Assembly (NCBI RefSeq): GCF_000168975.1
Contig: NZ_AAUW01000022.1
Location: forward strand, 1 to 64,000
Reading direction: 5' to 3'
From: Roseibium aggregatum IAM 12614
GTDB lineage: Bacteria; Pseudomonadota; Alphaproteobacteria; Rhizobiales; Stappiaceae
Length of the DNA stretch: 64,000 bases
The position numbers and the translations under genes were made by a program. Of the stretch, positions 53,760 to 62,405 are shown piece by piece (positions within the stretch are counted from its first letter, which is position 1; the number at the start of each line of letters is the position of its first letter). The notes below the pieces were generated by a model. The model worked only from the letters and a program-made list of their open reading frames with translations, was not told where the DNA came from and made no database searches.

Positions 53760-54536
53760 TCATTTGCCTTGCCAGACCGGAGCGCGCTTTTCCCGGAACG
53801 CCCGAACCCCTTCGAGGGAATCTCCGGATGTGAGGGCCGCGATCAGTTCGGGAGATCGCACGGCCTGTGCCTGGTCCGGGGGCAATTCTGCGGTTTCGCG
53901 CACGGTGGCCTTGATCGCCTGAACGCAAAGCGGTGCGCTTGCCAGAATGTCGGCAATCCAGCGGTCCACTTCCGCATCGAGTTCACCCTGCGGGACGACC
54001 GCATTGACGAGACCGTAGCGCTCCATCTCCGCTGCGCTCGCCATCCGACCGGTCATCATCAGGCCGACGGCGATGTTGCGGGGGACGAGGCGCTGAAGCA
54101 GCGTCATCCCGCCTGCCAGCGGAAGGTTGCCGACCTTTGCTTCGGGCAGGCCGAACCTGGCCGTTTCGCTGGCAATCACGATGTCGCAGCCTAGAACCAT
54201 TTCCATGCCGCCGCCGAGTGCCAGACCGTTGACACGGGCAATCACCGGCACCTTCAGCGAGCGCCTCAGAGCGATGCCACCGAACCCCAGCGGGTTTGCG
54301 GACGCCCAGTATTCCAGCCCGCTCAGGCCGTTATTATCCTTCAGGTCCGCACCTGCGGAAAAGGCGCGTTCCCCCGAACCGGTCAACACCACGCAGCGCA
54401 CGGTGGGATCCGCTTCGATCTTCCGCCAGATGGTTTCCAGTTCGTCCGAAGTTGCCCGGTCGACCGCGTTCATGCGCTCCGGGCGGTCGATGACGACCCG
54501 GGCGACATGGTTTTCGAGGGTGAAAAGGACGCTCAT
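53760..54536 (-). CDS. Enoyl-CoA hydratase/isomerase family protein
   Basis: 258 residues. Crotonase fold: oxyanion-hole segments GERAFSAGADLKDN and LALGGGMEMVLGCDIVIAS, catalytic-Glu region ARFGLPEAKVGNLPLAGG. The second catalytic position (RLVPRNIAVGLM) reads as in many carnitinyl-CoA-dehydratase-like members. Acts on a CoA thioester formed by the CoA-transferase encoded upstream (4-base overlap). Confidence 0.9.
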   Translation of the reverse strand: MSVLFTLENHVARVVIDRPERMNAVDRATSDELETIWRKIEADPTVRCVVLTGSGERAFSAGADLKDNNGLSGLEYWASANPLGFGGIALRRSLKVPVIARVNGLALGGGMEMVLGCDIVIASETARFGLPEAKVGNLPLAGGMTLLQRLVPRNIAVGLMMTGRMASAAEMERYGLVNAVVPQGELDAEVDRWIADILASAPLCVQAIKATVRETAELPPDQAQAVRSPELIAALTSGDSLEGVRAFREKRAPVWQGK

Positions 54537-55699
54537 TCCGCCGCCCCTGCCACCTGTTGCAGGCCGAACTCGGCAATGACTTCGTCGGTGTGTTCACCCA
54601 GACGCGGCGGTGCGTGCCGCAGTTTCAGCGGTGCTTCACTCAGGTGCACGGGAGACCCGACGACCCTCAAGGGGCCAAGGACAGGATGGTCGAAATCCAG
54701 CAGCATGCCGTTGATGGCGGTCTGCGGGTCCTCGAGTGCCTCGCCGAGCGCACGAACGGGCGCGCAAAGCAGGTCCTGCTCCTCCAGCCTGGCGATCCAG
54801 TGCGCCGTCGTGTCGGTTGCGAACACCGCCCGGAACCGGTCCTGCAGATATGGCTTGTTGGCGCGCTGGCTGGCGAGATCCGGATAGGTGGGGGAAAGGT
54901 CCTCGATACCAAGCGCAGTGCAGATATCGCGCAGCGGGTTCGCCTTGAAGGCTCCGACGACGACCAGAGCACCGTCGGTGGTGTCGAAGACACCGGTCAA
55001 GGGCATGGCGGCCCAGTTCAGCACTTCGCGGTGCTTGGTCCACTGGGCGGCTTCCTGCATCTGCATCGCGATCATGGAATCGTAGAGCGAAACGGATACC
55101 CGCTGGCCGCGCCCGGTCTTCGTCCGCGCCAGCAAGGCCGCCAGAATGCCCTGAACCAGATGCATGCCTGCCGTGTAGTCGCACAAGGTGGTGGGATAGA
55201 TGGACCGTTCGATCGACGGATCGGCGGTCTTTTCCATGACACCGCTCATCGCCTGGGCCAGAACGTCCTGTCCGCCCTTGTGGGCATAGGGTCCCTTCTC
55301 GCCAAAGCCTGTTCCGGATGCGCAGATGATGCGGGGATTGATCGCCTTGAGCGCGTCATAGCCGAAGCCCAGCCGATCCATGACGCCGGCCCGGAAATTG
55401 TCGACGACCACATCCGCGTTGCGTACCAGATCATACACCATCTGCTTGCCCTCATCGGACTTGGTGTCGATCTCGACAGACCGCTTGTTGCGGTTCAGCG
55501 ACGAGAAGACGGCATTGTTCATGCCTTCTTCCGACCGCACGTCGAAGAAGTGCCGCGACAGGTCGCCCGCACCGGGGCGCTCGATCTTGATGACGTCCGC
55601 GCCGAAGTCGGCCAGCATCTGGGTTGCACATGGACCCAGCATGACCTGGGTGAAGTCCAGAATGCGGACACCGGAGAGTGGGAAAGCTTGGGTATTCAC
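54533..55699 (-). CDS. CaiB/BaiF family (class III) CoA-transferase
   Basis: 388 residues from GTG 55699 (AAAGGATAACAAAC upstream); no ATG is in frame before the conserved LSGVRILDFTQVMLGPCATQ. Landmarks: MLADFGADVIKIERPGAGD, LNRNKRSVEIDTKSDEGK, the catalytic-Asp segment GQDVLAQAMSGVMEKT. Transfers CoA between carboxylic acids and so activates the imported or oxidised acid. Starts 14 bases after the FAD oxidoreductase gene. Confidence 0.9.
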   Translation of the reverse strand: MNTQAFPLSGVRILDFTQVMLGPCATQMLADFGADVIKIERPGAGDLSRHFFDVRSEEGMNNAVFSSLNRNKRSVEIDTKSDEGKQMVYDLVRNADVVVDNFRAGVMDRLGFGYDALKAINPRIICASGTGFGEKGPYAHKGGQDVLAQAMSGVMEKTADPSIERSIYPTTLCDYTAGMHLVQGILAALLARTKTGRGQRVSVSLYDSMIAMQMQEAAQWTKHREVLNWAAMPLTGVFDTTDGALVVVGAFKANPLRDICTALGIEDLSPTYPDLASQRANKPYLQDRFRAVFATDTTAHWIARLEEQDLLCAPVRALGEALEDPQTAINGMLLDFDHPVLGPLRVVGSPVHLSEAPLKLRHAPPRLGEHTDEVIAEFGLQQVAGAAE

Positions 55700-55713
55700 G
55701 TTTGTTATCCTTT

Positions 55714-57081
55714 TTATTCTGCAGCGACGGTGCCTTCGACGAGCGCATTTGCTGATGGGATGTCGCCGGGATCGGCGCCCTGGGCACGCATGCGTTTCTG
55801 GATTGTTGCAACGTCGGCATCGCGCAGTGCACAGTTCTGTTCCAGCGCGACCGCCACCGCGACGCCGGCTGCTTCGCCCTGCGCCATGCACGGCGGGATT
55901 TCCCGCGAGAGCTTCTGGGCTTCGCTTTCCACCGAGTAGTGGCGGCCGGCAACGATCATGTTGTCGATGCCCTTGGGCAGCAGAGCCCTGTACGGCGTGT
56001 AGTAGTCCCTGCCCCGGCAGACACTGTCGGAGAAATGGCGGCGGGAACGCACGTCATCGCGGGTGACCACATATTCGCCCTGCAGCAGACGGGTCTGGCG
56101 AATGCCGATCTGTTCCGCAGCCCCGAGCATCTTGGCGTTTTCGAAACCGGGCAGATTGGCGCGTACAAAGGCAAGCAGCTTCATCATGCGCTCGCGGCCT
56201 TCGACTTCCGCCGCCAGCATGTGTTCCGGCGACAGGCCGTCATACCCGGGCATGTGCGGGCAGTTGCACCAGACGATGCCCGGCAACGGCGTCTTCAGCC
56301 ACCACATGCCCCAGGCGCCACCGATCACCCGGCGCACCTGACGGTCCAGGGCCTTGTATTCTTCCGGATTTTCGAACTCGAAGGCTTCCGCCTTGTCCGT
56401 GTCGACATCGCACAGGCGGAACACGGTCGTGACGATGTACTGGCCGGTCTGGAAAGACGCCCCTGCGGAGGAGGCGACATCCAGATCGCCGCTGGCATCG
56501 ATCACCATCTTCGCCTTGACGGCCTGACGGCCAAGCTTGGTCTGGCAGATCACGCCGGTGACACGGCCATCTTCCACCAGCGCTTCGGAAAACCAGGAGT
56601 GCAGGCGCAGATGGACCCCTGCCTCACGTGCCAGGTCGAGGCTCACCCGTTTCCAGCAGTCGGGGTCGAATGCCACCGCATGAATGATCGGCTGCGGCAT
56701 GCCGGTCTTGTGAAAATCGATGCAGCCCCAACGGGACCATTTCTTCCACATTTCCCAGTTCGTCAGGCAGTCTTCGGGCGGTGGGAACACAGCGCCATCC
56801 TGGGCCGACATGCGGTCGACGAATTCGTTGACGATGCCCGTCGTGACAATTTCATTGCCTTCGTTGACCATGTCGTCAAGAACCAGAACCATTCCGCCGG
56901 AGGCCATGCCGCCGAGGTGGTGGTAGCGCTCGAGCAAGGTGACCGAGCAGCCGTTTCTGGCGGCCGAGACGGCCGCACTCAAGCCGGCGGGACCGCCGCC
57001 GATGACGACCACGTCGCAGTCTGCGACGACCGGAACCTGCTCATTGCGGTTCATGGAAATCTGCGTTGTGTTGGTGCTCAT
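55714..57081 (-). CDS. FAD-dependent oxidoreductase (FAD_oxidored family)
   Basis: 455 residues from ATG 57081. N-terminal dinucleotide-binding motif CDVVVIGGGPAGLSAAVSAA, ERYHHLGGMASGGMVLVLDD typical of PF12831-type proteins, KMVIDASGDLDVASSAGASF, and the C-terminal FAD segment CMAQGEAAGVAVAVAL. Cytoplasmic; no signal peptide. Oxidises or reduces the incoming compound, perhaps with the ferredoxin. First enzyme gene after the importer, following a 77-base gap. Confidence 0.88.
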   Translation of the reverse strand: MSTNTTQISMNRNEQVPVVADCDVVVIGGGPAGLSAAVSAARNGCSVTLLERYHHLGGMASGGMVLVLDDMVNEGNEIVTTGIVNEFVDRMSAQDGAVFPPPEDCLTNWEMWKKWSRWGCIDFHKTGMPQPIIHAVAFDPDCWKRVSLDLAREAGVHLRLHSWFSEALVEDGRVTGVICQTKLGRQAVKAKMVIDASGDLDVASSAGASFQTGQYIVTTVFRLCDVDTDKAEAFEFENPEEYKALDRQVRRVIGGAWGMWWLKTPLPGIVWCNCPHMPGYDGLSPEHMLAAEVEGRERMMKLLAFVRANLPGFENAKMLGAAEQIGIRQTRLLQGEYVVTRDDVRSRRHFSDSVCRGRDYYTPYRALLPKGIDNMIVAGRHYSVESEAQKLSREIPPCMAQGEAAGVAVAVALEQNCALRDADVATIQKRMRAQGADPGDIPSANALVEGTVAAE

Positions 57082-57158
57082 TTCGGCGCACTCCTCCCGT
57101 TGGGCCGCCAAGCGACGGCCCGGTTTCAGTTCAGATTTTCGTTTTGTTCAGACCCGGT

Positions 57159-57968
57159 TCACCACCGCACGATCATGCGTTCGGCAATGGAAACGGCGGC
57201 AAACATCAGCACCGACAGGCCCGACGACAGGAAGACCGTCGCGTAGAGCAAGGCAGAGCGGAAATTGAAGGTCGCATCGATGATCAACGCGCCGAGACCG
57301 ACGTCCGCACCAACCCATTCCCCGACGATTGCGCCGATGACACAGGTGGTTGCCGCGATTTTCAAAGCCGAAAACAGGAACGGCAGCGAAGACGGCAGAC
57401 GGATTTTCCAGAACACTTCAGATTTGGTAGCGGACAGGATCCGGGCCAGCTCCAGCGCTTGTGGGCTGACGGATTGAAGTCCGCGGACCATGTTGACCAG
57501 CGTCGGGAAAAAACAGATCAAGGCGGCGATGACGACCTTGGCGGTCAAGCCGGCCCCGAAGATCAGGACCAGGATCGGCGCGATGGCCAGGATCGGAATG
57601 GTGTTGATGAACACCGCGATCGGGAAAAACGCCCGCTCGACCATGCGGCTGTGCACGAAGGCGACCGCGATCAGCACCGCCGCCACGTTGCCAACGACAA
57701 AGCCCAGAACGCTTTCGAACAGCGTCGGCCAGAAGTTCCGCATCAACTGCGGAAATTCGGTCACCAGCGTCGTTGCGACCTCACTGGGGGACGGGGCGAT
57801 ATAGCTCGGCACGCCAAAGGCTCGAACGCCGATTTCCCACGTGGCGATCAGGCCGATCGCTGTCAGCACCGGCGTTGCAACGGCAGTCAGCCGTGCTCTT
57901 CGCGCCAATGCCTTTTCGGCTGCATCATCGTCCATCGGCATGCCAAGTGTTTCGTCGACGGCAGTCAT
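57159..57968 (-). CDS. ABC transporter permease, SsuC/TauC/NrtB-like
   Basis: 269 residues, ATG 57968 sharing one base with the ATPase stop. Six membrane helices; the EAA loop reads QALELARILSATKSEVFWKI followed by RLPSSLPFLFSALKIAATTC. The family moves sulfonates, nitrate, taurine or pyrimidine/thiamine precursors. Partner of the ATPase and binding protein upstream. Confidence 0.92.
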   Translation of the reverse strand: MTAVDETLGMPMDDDAAEKALARRARLTAVATPVLTAIGLIATWEIGVRAFGVPSYIAPSPSEVATTLVTEFPQLMRNFWPTLFESVLGFVVGNVAAVLIAVAFVHSRMVERAFFPIAVFINTIPILAIAPILVLIFGAGLTAKVVIAALICFFPTLVNMVRGLQSVSPQALELARILSATKSEVFWKIRLPSSLPFLFSALKIAATTCVIGAIVGEWVGADVGLGALIIDATFNFRSALLYATVFLSSGLSVLMFAAVSIAERMIVRW

Positions 57969-58765
57969 CAGCACGCCTCCAGAAGTTTGCGCAAATATGC
58001 GGAATATCGGGTGAATTCAGCCGTATCCCGCACCTCGGTGGTGCGCGGGTATGGCAGATCGATATCGACGATCTCGTGCAGGCGGCCCGGATGCGCCTTG
58101 AGCATCAGCACCTTCTGCCCCAGAAACACGGCTTCCGGGATGGAGTGGGTCACGAACAGGATCGTCACGCCGGTCTCTTCCCACACCTTCAGAAGCTGAA
58201 GGTTCAGGTGATCACGTGTCATCTCGTCGAGCGCACCGAAGGGCTCATCCATCAGCAGCAGTTTCGGCTTGCAGACCAGCGCGCGGGCGATGGCCACACG
58301 CTGGCGCATGCCTCCTGAAAGCTCGTGCGGCAATGCGTGTTCGCGGCCCTTGAGCCCGACCAGCTCAAGCAACTCCATCGGCGACTTGTCGCTGACCGGG
58401 ATCTGGATCCCACGGCTCCGCCCCATCTCCAGCGGCAGCTCGACATTCTCCAGCGCCGTGCGCCAGGGCAGCAACGCTGCATCCTGAAACACGAAGGCGA
58501 ATTCCCGTGCCAGACGGGCAGCTTCGGTCGTCTTGCCGAAGATCGAAACGTCCCCGGACGCGGGCGGGATGAGATCAGAGACCAGCCTGAGCAAGGTCGA
58601 CTTGCCACAGCCCGAAGGGCCAAGAATGGAATAGAAAGCTCCGGCCTCGATCTCCAGGCTGATGTCCTGGATCGCGGTGAACTGACCGAACTTGACCCAG
58701 GCATTGCGCAGGCTGGCTGCAGGCACCATCGTGCCTGCCTCCAGATTTTCCAATACCGCTTCCAT
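57968..58765 (-). CDS. ABC transporter ATP-binding protein, SsuB/TauB-like
   Basis: 265 residues. Walker A GPSGCGKSTLLRLVSD, Q-loop FAFVFQDAALLPW, signature ELSGGMRQRVAIARAL, Walker B LLLMDEPFGALDEMTRDHL, switch His in VTHSIPEAVFLG. Classic SsuB/TauB sequence. Starts 4 bases after the binding-protein stop. Confidence 0.94.
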   Translation of the reverse strand: MEAVLENLEAGTMVPAASLRNAWVKFGQFTAIQDISLEIEAGAFYSILGPSGCGKSTLLRLVSDLIPPASGDVSIFGKTTEAARLAREFAFVFQDAALLPWRTALENVELPLEMGRSRGIQIPVSDKSPMELLELVGLKGREHALPHELSGGMRQRVAIARALVCKPKLLLMDEPFGALDEMTRDHLNLQLLKVWEETGVTILFVTHSIPEAVFLGQKVLMLKAHPGRLHEIVDIDLPYPRTTEVRDTAEFTRYSAYLRKLLEAC

Positions 58766-58769
58766 GGCC

Positions 58770-59813
58770 TTAACCGACCTTCGGGCGGGTGTCTGCGGTG
58801 CTCTCCAGAACCGACAGCGTCATCACATCGTCGACGGCGGGCGCACCGTTCGCGAATTGCTCGAGATTTTCGTAAGTCTCGATCTGGGCCTGCCAGTTGT
58901 CGCGGGTCATGGTGCCCCAGCCGTTTTCGGCGGTCTTTTCGTTGAAGGAGTAACCGACCACCAGCGGCACCGCCTTCAGTTCGCTTTCCCTGTCCAGGTT
59001 CGGAAGGCGTTCGACCAGATAGTTGACCGCCTCTTCCTGGTTCTCACGAACCCAGCCCCAGCCACGCGAGATGGCCCGGATCATGGCCTGCACCTTGTCG
59101 CCATGCTCGTTCAGCATCGTATCCGTGGTGTAGAAGGGGTTGGCATAGAGCTGGATACCGGCATCCCAGAGGGACATGTCGACACGTTGATCACCGAGGA
59201 TCGAAAGCGCGTTGACGTTGGTCTTCCAGCCCGTGATCGCGTCCACCTGTCCGGTCAGCAACGGTGCCATGTCGCTGCCGATGACCTTCAGTTCGACCTG
59301 GTCCTCGGATATGCCGTTCTTGGCCAGAAGCGCGCGGAACAGTATCCGCCCGGTCGCCTGGGTGCCGATGGTCTTCCCGATCATGTCCTGAGGTGTCTTG
59401 ATCGGGTTCTTCTTGAGCGAGAAATACGTGTATGGATGCTGCTGGTATCCTGCGGCAATACACTTCACCGGAATGCCGGCCGAGCGCGCCAGCATCAGCG
59501 AAGGGCTGGAAGACACCTGGCCGAGATTGGACCGTCCGGACGCGACGGACGCCACACCATCGACATTCGGCCCCCCCGGCACGATTTCGAATTCCAGTCC
59601 TTCTTCTGCGAAATAGCCCAGCTTGTCGGCCGCGATTTCTCCCAGGTTGCCGTTCCCGGCCAGCCAGCCGAGCTGCATGGAGACCTTGAAGGTGTCCTGA
59701 GCAAAGCCGGGTACGATATTCACAAGTGTTCCGGCGCCTGCCAGACCAGCGCCTGCGGCCATGGTCTTGAGCATCGAGCGGCGGTTCAATCCATTCGAGA
59801 ATAGGTATGACAT
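58770..59813 (-). CDS. ABC transporter substrate-binding protein, SsuA/ThiY (NMT1-THI5-like) family
   Basis: 347 residues, ATG 59813 preceded by GAGGGGG. A twin-arginine-like leader NRRSMLKTMAAGAGLAGAG with cleavage after PGFAQ. NMT1-like core: VSMQLGWLAGNGNLGEIAAD, KLGYFAEEGLEFEIVPGGPN, IGKTIGTQATGRILF. The ligand class spans sulfonates, nitrate, pyrimidine precursors and aromatic acids, so the family does not fix the substrate. First gene of the ten-gene operon and divergent from the LysR gene. Confidence 0.9.
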   Translation of the reverse strand: MSYLFSNGLNRRSMLKTMAAGAGLAGAGTLVNIVPGFAQDTFKVSMQLGWLAGNGNLGEIAADKLGYFAEEGLEFEIVPGGPNVDGVASVASGRSNLGQVSSSPSLMLARSAGIPVKCIAAGYQQHPYTYFSLKKNPIKTPQDMIGKTIGTQATGRILFRALLAKNGISEDQVELKVIGSDMAPLLTGQVDAITGWKTNVNALSILGDQRVDMSLWDAGIQLYANPFYTTDTMLNEHGDKVQAMIRAISRGWGWVRENQEEAVNYLVERLPNLDRESELKAVPLVVGYSFNEKTAENGWGTMTRDNWQAQIETYENLEQFANGAPAVDDVMTLSVLESTADTRPKVG

Positions 59814-59904
59814 ACTGTTGGTCCCCCTCATTTGAGATTGGGCGGTTTGTGGCCGACTGTTCCCCTTGCCGACTTCACAGTGAACTCTAACGGGAAGAAC
59901 CACG

Positions 59905-59966
59905 GTGCAAAAAGTGCAAAAACATGCTAACGGTGATGCATAAAATGCACCACGCTTTGTGGTGCA
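59905..59966. promoter_or_regulatory. Repeats and dyad in the LysR/importer divergent promoter
   Basis: GTGCAAAAA occurs twice in direct tandem (59905-59913, 59914-59922). 23 bases on, TGCACCAC (59946-59953) pairs with GTGGTGCA (59959-59966) around a 5-base spacer. The TGCA core is shared. This fits the recognition plus activation sites of a LysR regulator placed between the two divergent genes. Confidence 0.6.
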
Positions 59967-59995
59967 CTGTTTGCCACACTGTCCGGGGGGACATC

Positions 59996-60901
59996 GTGCA
60001 TTCAAATTTTCTGCGTTATTTCGACGAAGTCGCCCGCCAGGGCTCCATCCGCAAGGCATCCGCGGTTCTGAACGTGTCTTCCACCACGGTGAACCGGAAG
60101 ATCATCAGCACGGAGAACGAGATGGGCGTTCGCCTGTTCGAGCGTACCCCTGAAGGCGTGACGCTGACCGATGCAGGAGCCATCGTGCTGGAACACTGCC
60201 GCAAGACGCTGCAGGACTATGAGCGCACCCGCACCTTGCTGGACGACATCCGCGATCTGCGGTCCGGGCACCTCAACATCGCGGCCATCGATTCCGTAAC
60301 CTACGGCCTGTTGCCCCGTATCCTTCTCGACTTCAACCGGATCTATCCGCAGGTCACCTATTCGATCACCACGGCGCAGCCGGACGAGATCATGACCGCG
60401 GTCGCAGGCGGGATTGCCGATATCGGCATCACCTTCACCTTCGACCTGCACCCCAACGTGCGGGTGATCTCCGACAAGACTGCGCCAATCGGCATCATCA
60501 TGCGCTCGGATCATCCTTTCGCGGAACGCACGAACCTCGCCATCGAGGAACTGGCCGGACAGAAGATGGTACGCACCGTGGATGCACGCGGCCGCAATTC
60601 CATCATCGATCAGGCGATATCGGGCATGTCCTCCGCCCTGTCGACCAACTGTTTTACCGATACCTTGCATGTAGCAAAGCAGATGATCCTCGCCGGCCGG
60701 GGTCTTGGTCTTTACACCAAAATCGGCTTCATCGACGAAATCGACCAGGGTATTCTCCGGTTCGTTCCGCTCATGCACGACGTCCTGTCCAACCTGCGCA
60801 TCGGTGTCGTCATGTCCGCATCTTCAGGCATCTCTCCGCCCGAAAGGTTGCTTGGCAACGAAATCAAGCGCGCGCTCATCCAGTTGCGACTGGATTCCTA
60901 G
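59996..60901 (+). CDS. LysR family transcriptional regulator
   Basis: 301 residues from GTG 59996 with GGGGGGAC upstream; the frame is open to 59924 but HSNFLRYFDEVARQGSIRKA is the family start. The HTH is SSTTVNRKIISTENEMGVRL. The effector domain begins GHLNIAAIDSVTYGLLPRIL. Divergent from the ten-gene operon and very probably its regulator, acting at the dyad just upstream. Confidence 0.9.
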   Translation: MHSNFLRYFDEVARQGSIRKASAVLNVSSTTVNRKIISTENEMGVRLFERTPEGVTLTDAGAIVLEHCRKTLQDYERTRTLLDDIRDLRSGHLNIAAIDSVTYGLLPRILLDFNRIYPQVTYSITTAQPDEIMTAVAGGIADIGITFTFDLHPNVRVISDKTAPIGIIMRSDHPFAERTNLAIEELAGQKMVRTVDARGRNSIIDQAISGMSSALSTNCFTDTLHVAKQMILAGRGLGLYTKIGFIDEIDQGILRFVPLMHDVLSNLRIGVVMSASSGISPPERLLGNEIKRALIQLRLDS

Positions 60902-61258
60902 GGCCTGAAGGAAAGGCTTTGGAACGCACGCGTGCAGACAGTTCACTCAAGTGTATTCGTCGATCAAGGTAGCAAAACCGAGCTTGTCAGCATTATGCAA
61001 AATCCCCCGCAAAAGCCCAGGACGAACCAGCTCGCTGTTGCCAGCAAAGTGACGGGAACTCCGCAAGTTCAAGGCGCACTCAAGCGATTGCCAAAGGCAT
61101 CAGGTTCTTGATCCTTCGCGATTCAGCAAATTATGGAGTGCCCTGAAACCATCTCGATACTGAATCGCGCTGTTTCCGAAATTCGAAGCAGTTCGTCTTG
61201 ATGTTATTTCTTACGTTGCGTAATCTTGCAGGGTGCAACAACACGCAAAGCTGCCCAC
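60902..61258. other. 357-base gap without a recognisable gene
   Basis: No conserved peptide in any frame and no strong structure noticed. The 3' part presumably holds the promoter of the AraC gene. Confidence 0.5.
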
Positions 61259-62266
61259 ATGACGCCGGTACCGCAGGTTCGAGGGAGTGCCTACTTGCCA
61301 TTTGTCGAATTTCTCGACAAGGCAGACGTGTTTGTTGAACGCGGCATTGAGCGTGATCTGGTTCCGGCGATCGTACACCGGGATGGTGAAGCACTGGTTC
61401 CCGTGCATCTCGCACACAGTTTTCTCGAGAAGGGCGCACGCAAGCTCGGGCGAGACGATTTCGGCGTTCTCGTCGGCAGGAACTTTCAGATCTGCGAACT
61501 GGGCGCTTTCGGCCGGAGCATATGCCGTTCTCTCACCTTGCATGACGCCCTGACCAAACTCCGGTCCACTTTCTCACTTTACAGTTCGGCGGAGCGCGTC
61601 TGGTGGACGCAAAAGACAAAGGAAACGGTCTGCTTCTGCCATGCTTACGTCCACAAAACCGGGCCCGGCAGCCGTCACGCACGCCATTGCGCCCTGTTGC
61701 TGATGCGGGCGGCCGTCCGGCTTGCCGCGGGCTCGCACTGGCAGCCAGCATGCGTCCTTGTGCAAGACCTCGATGATATCCTGATTTTGAAGGAGGAATT
61801 CTCCGATCCGGAATTCTGCCGGCCCGAAGTCAGCGGCTTTACCTTTCCAGCGTCCATGCTCAGCCTTCCGTTGCGCCAGCGAGGCGCTCTCAGCTGCGCT
61901 ATCCCCGACAAGGACGCTTTCGATAGCGCAACGCCGAGCGACGATTTCCTCGGCTCGCTGAGGCAGGTCATAGCGACCCTGCTGCCCGAAGGGCAATGCG
62001 GGCTGGAACATGTGGCCCAGGCGCTGGGTATGCATCCGCGTACCCTTCAACGAAAACTTTCCGCCCTCGGACAGGACTATTCCGAACTCCTGTCGCAGAT
62101 CAGATTCGAAAAGACCCTGCTCCTGATGCAGGACCCCGACTTTCGAATTTTCGATATTGCGCTGGAACTCGATTTTCAGGATGCGTCGAATTTTTCCCGG
62201 TCCTTCCGGCAGTGGACTGGCGTTACACCGACGGAATTTCGCAAAACGCAGCAAAACCGGCACTGA
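61259..62266 (+). CDS. AraC family transcriptional regulator (OruR/ArgR-type, Arabinose_bd N-domain)
   Basis: 335 residues from ATG 61259; a TTG at 61226 is in frame but has no better site. The N-terminal domain (VFVERGIERDLVPAIVHRDG, FGVLVGRNFQICELGAFGRS) is the AraC-type ligand region of about 180 residues. The C-terminal double HTH reads GLEHVAQALGMHPRTLQRKL and DIALELDFQDASNFSRSFRQ with WTGVTPTEFRK. Upstream of and co-oriented with the DUF1254 gene, which it may control. Confidence 0.9.
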   Translation: MTPVPQVRGSAYLPFVEFLDKADVFVERGIERDLVPAIVHRDGEALVPVHLAHSFLEKGARKLGRDDFGVLVGRNFQICELGAFGRSICRSLTLHDALTKLRSTFSLYSSAERVWWTQKTKETVCFCHAYVHKTGPGSRHARHCALLLMRAAVRLAAGSHWQPACVLVQDLDDILILKEEFSDPEFCRPEVSGFTFPASMLSLPLRQRGALSCAIPDKDAFDSATPSDDFLGSLRQVIATLLPEGQCGLEHVAQALGMHPRTLQRKLSALGQDYSELLSQIRFEKTLLLMQDPDFRIFDIALELDFQDASNFSRSFRQWTGVTPTEFRKTQQNRH

Positions 62267-62405
62267 ACTCATTTTAAGGAAACGCAGGGGCATGTCGTGA
62301 AATGACGAGGCTCCGACACCTGGCAAGACGTATTTTTGCTTTTTCGGCCGGGCGCGAAACCGTGCCCGGGACTTCCATCAATGATTTTTTCCAATGGAGG
62401 ATCGA

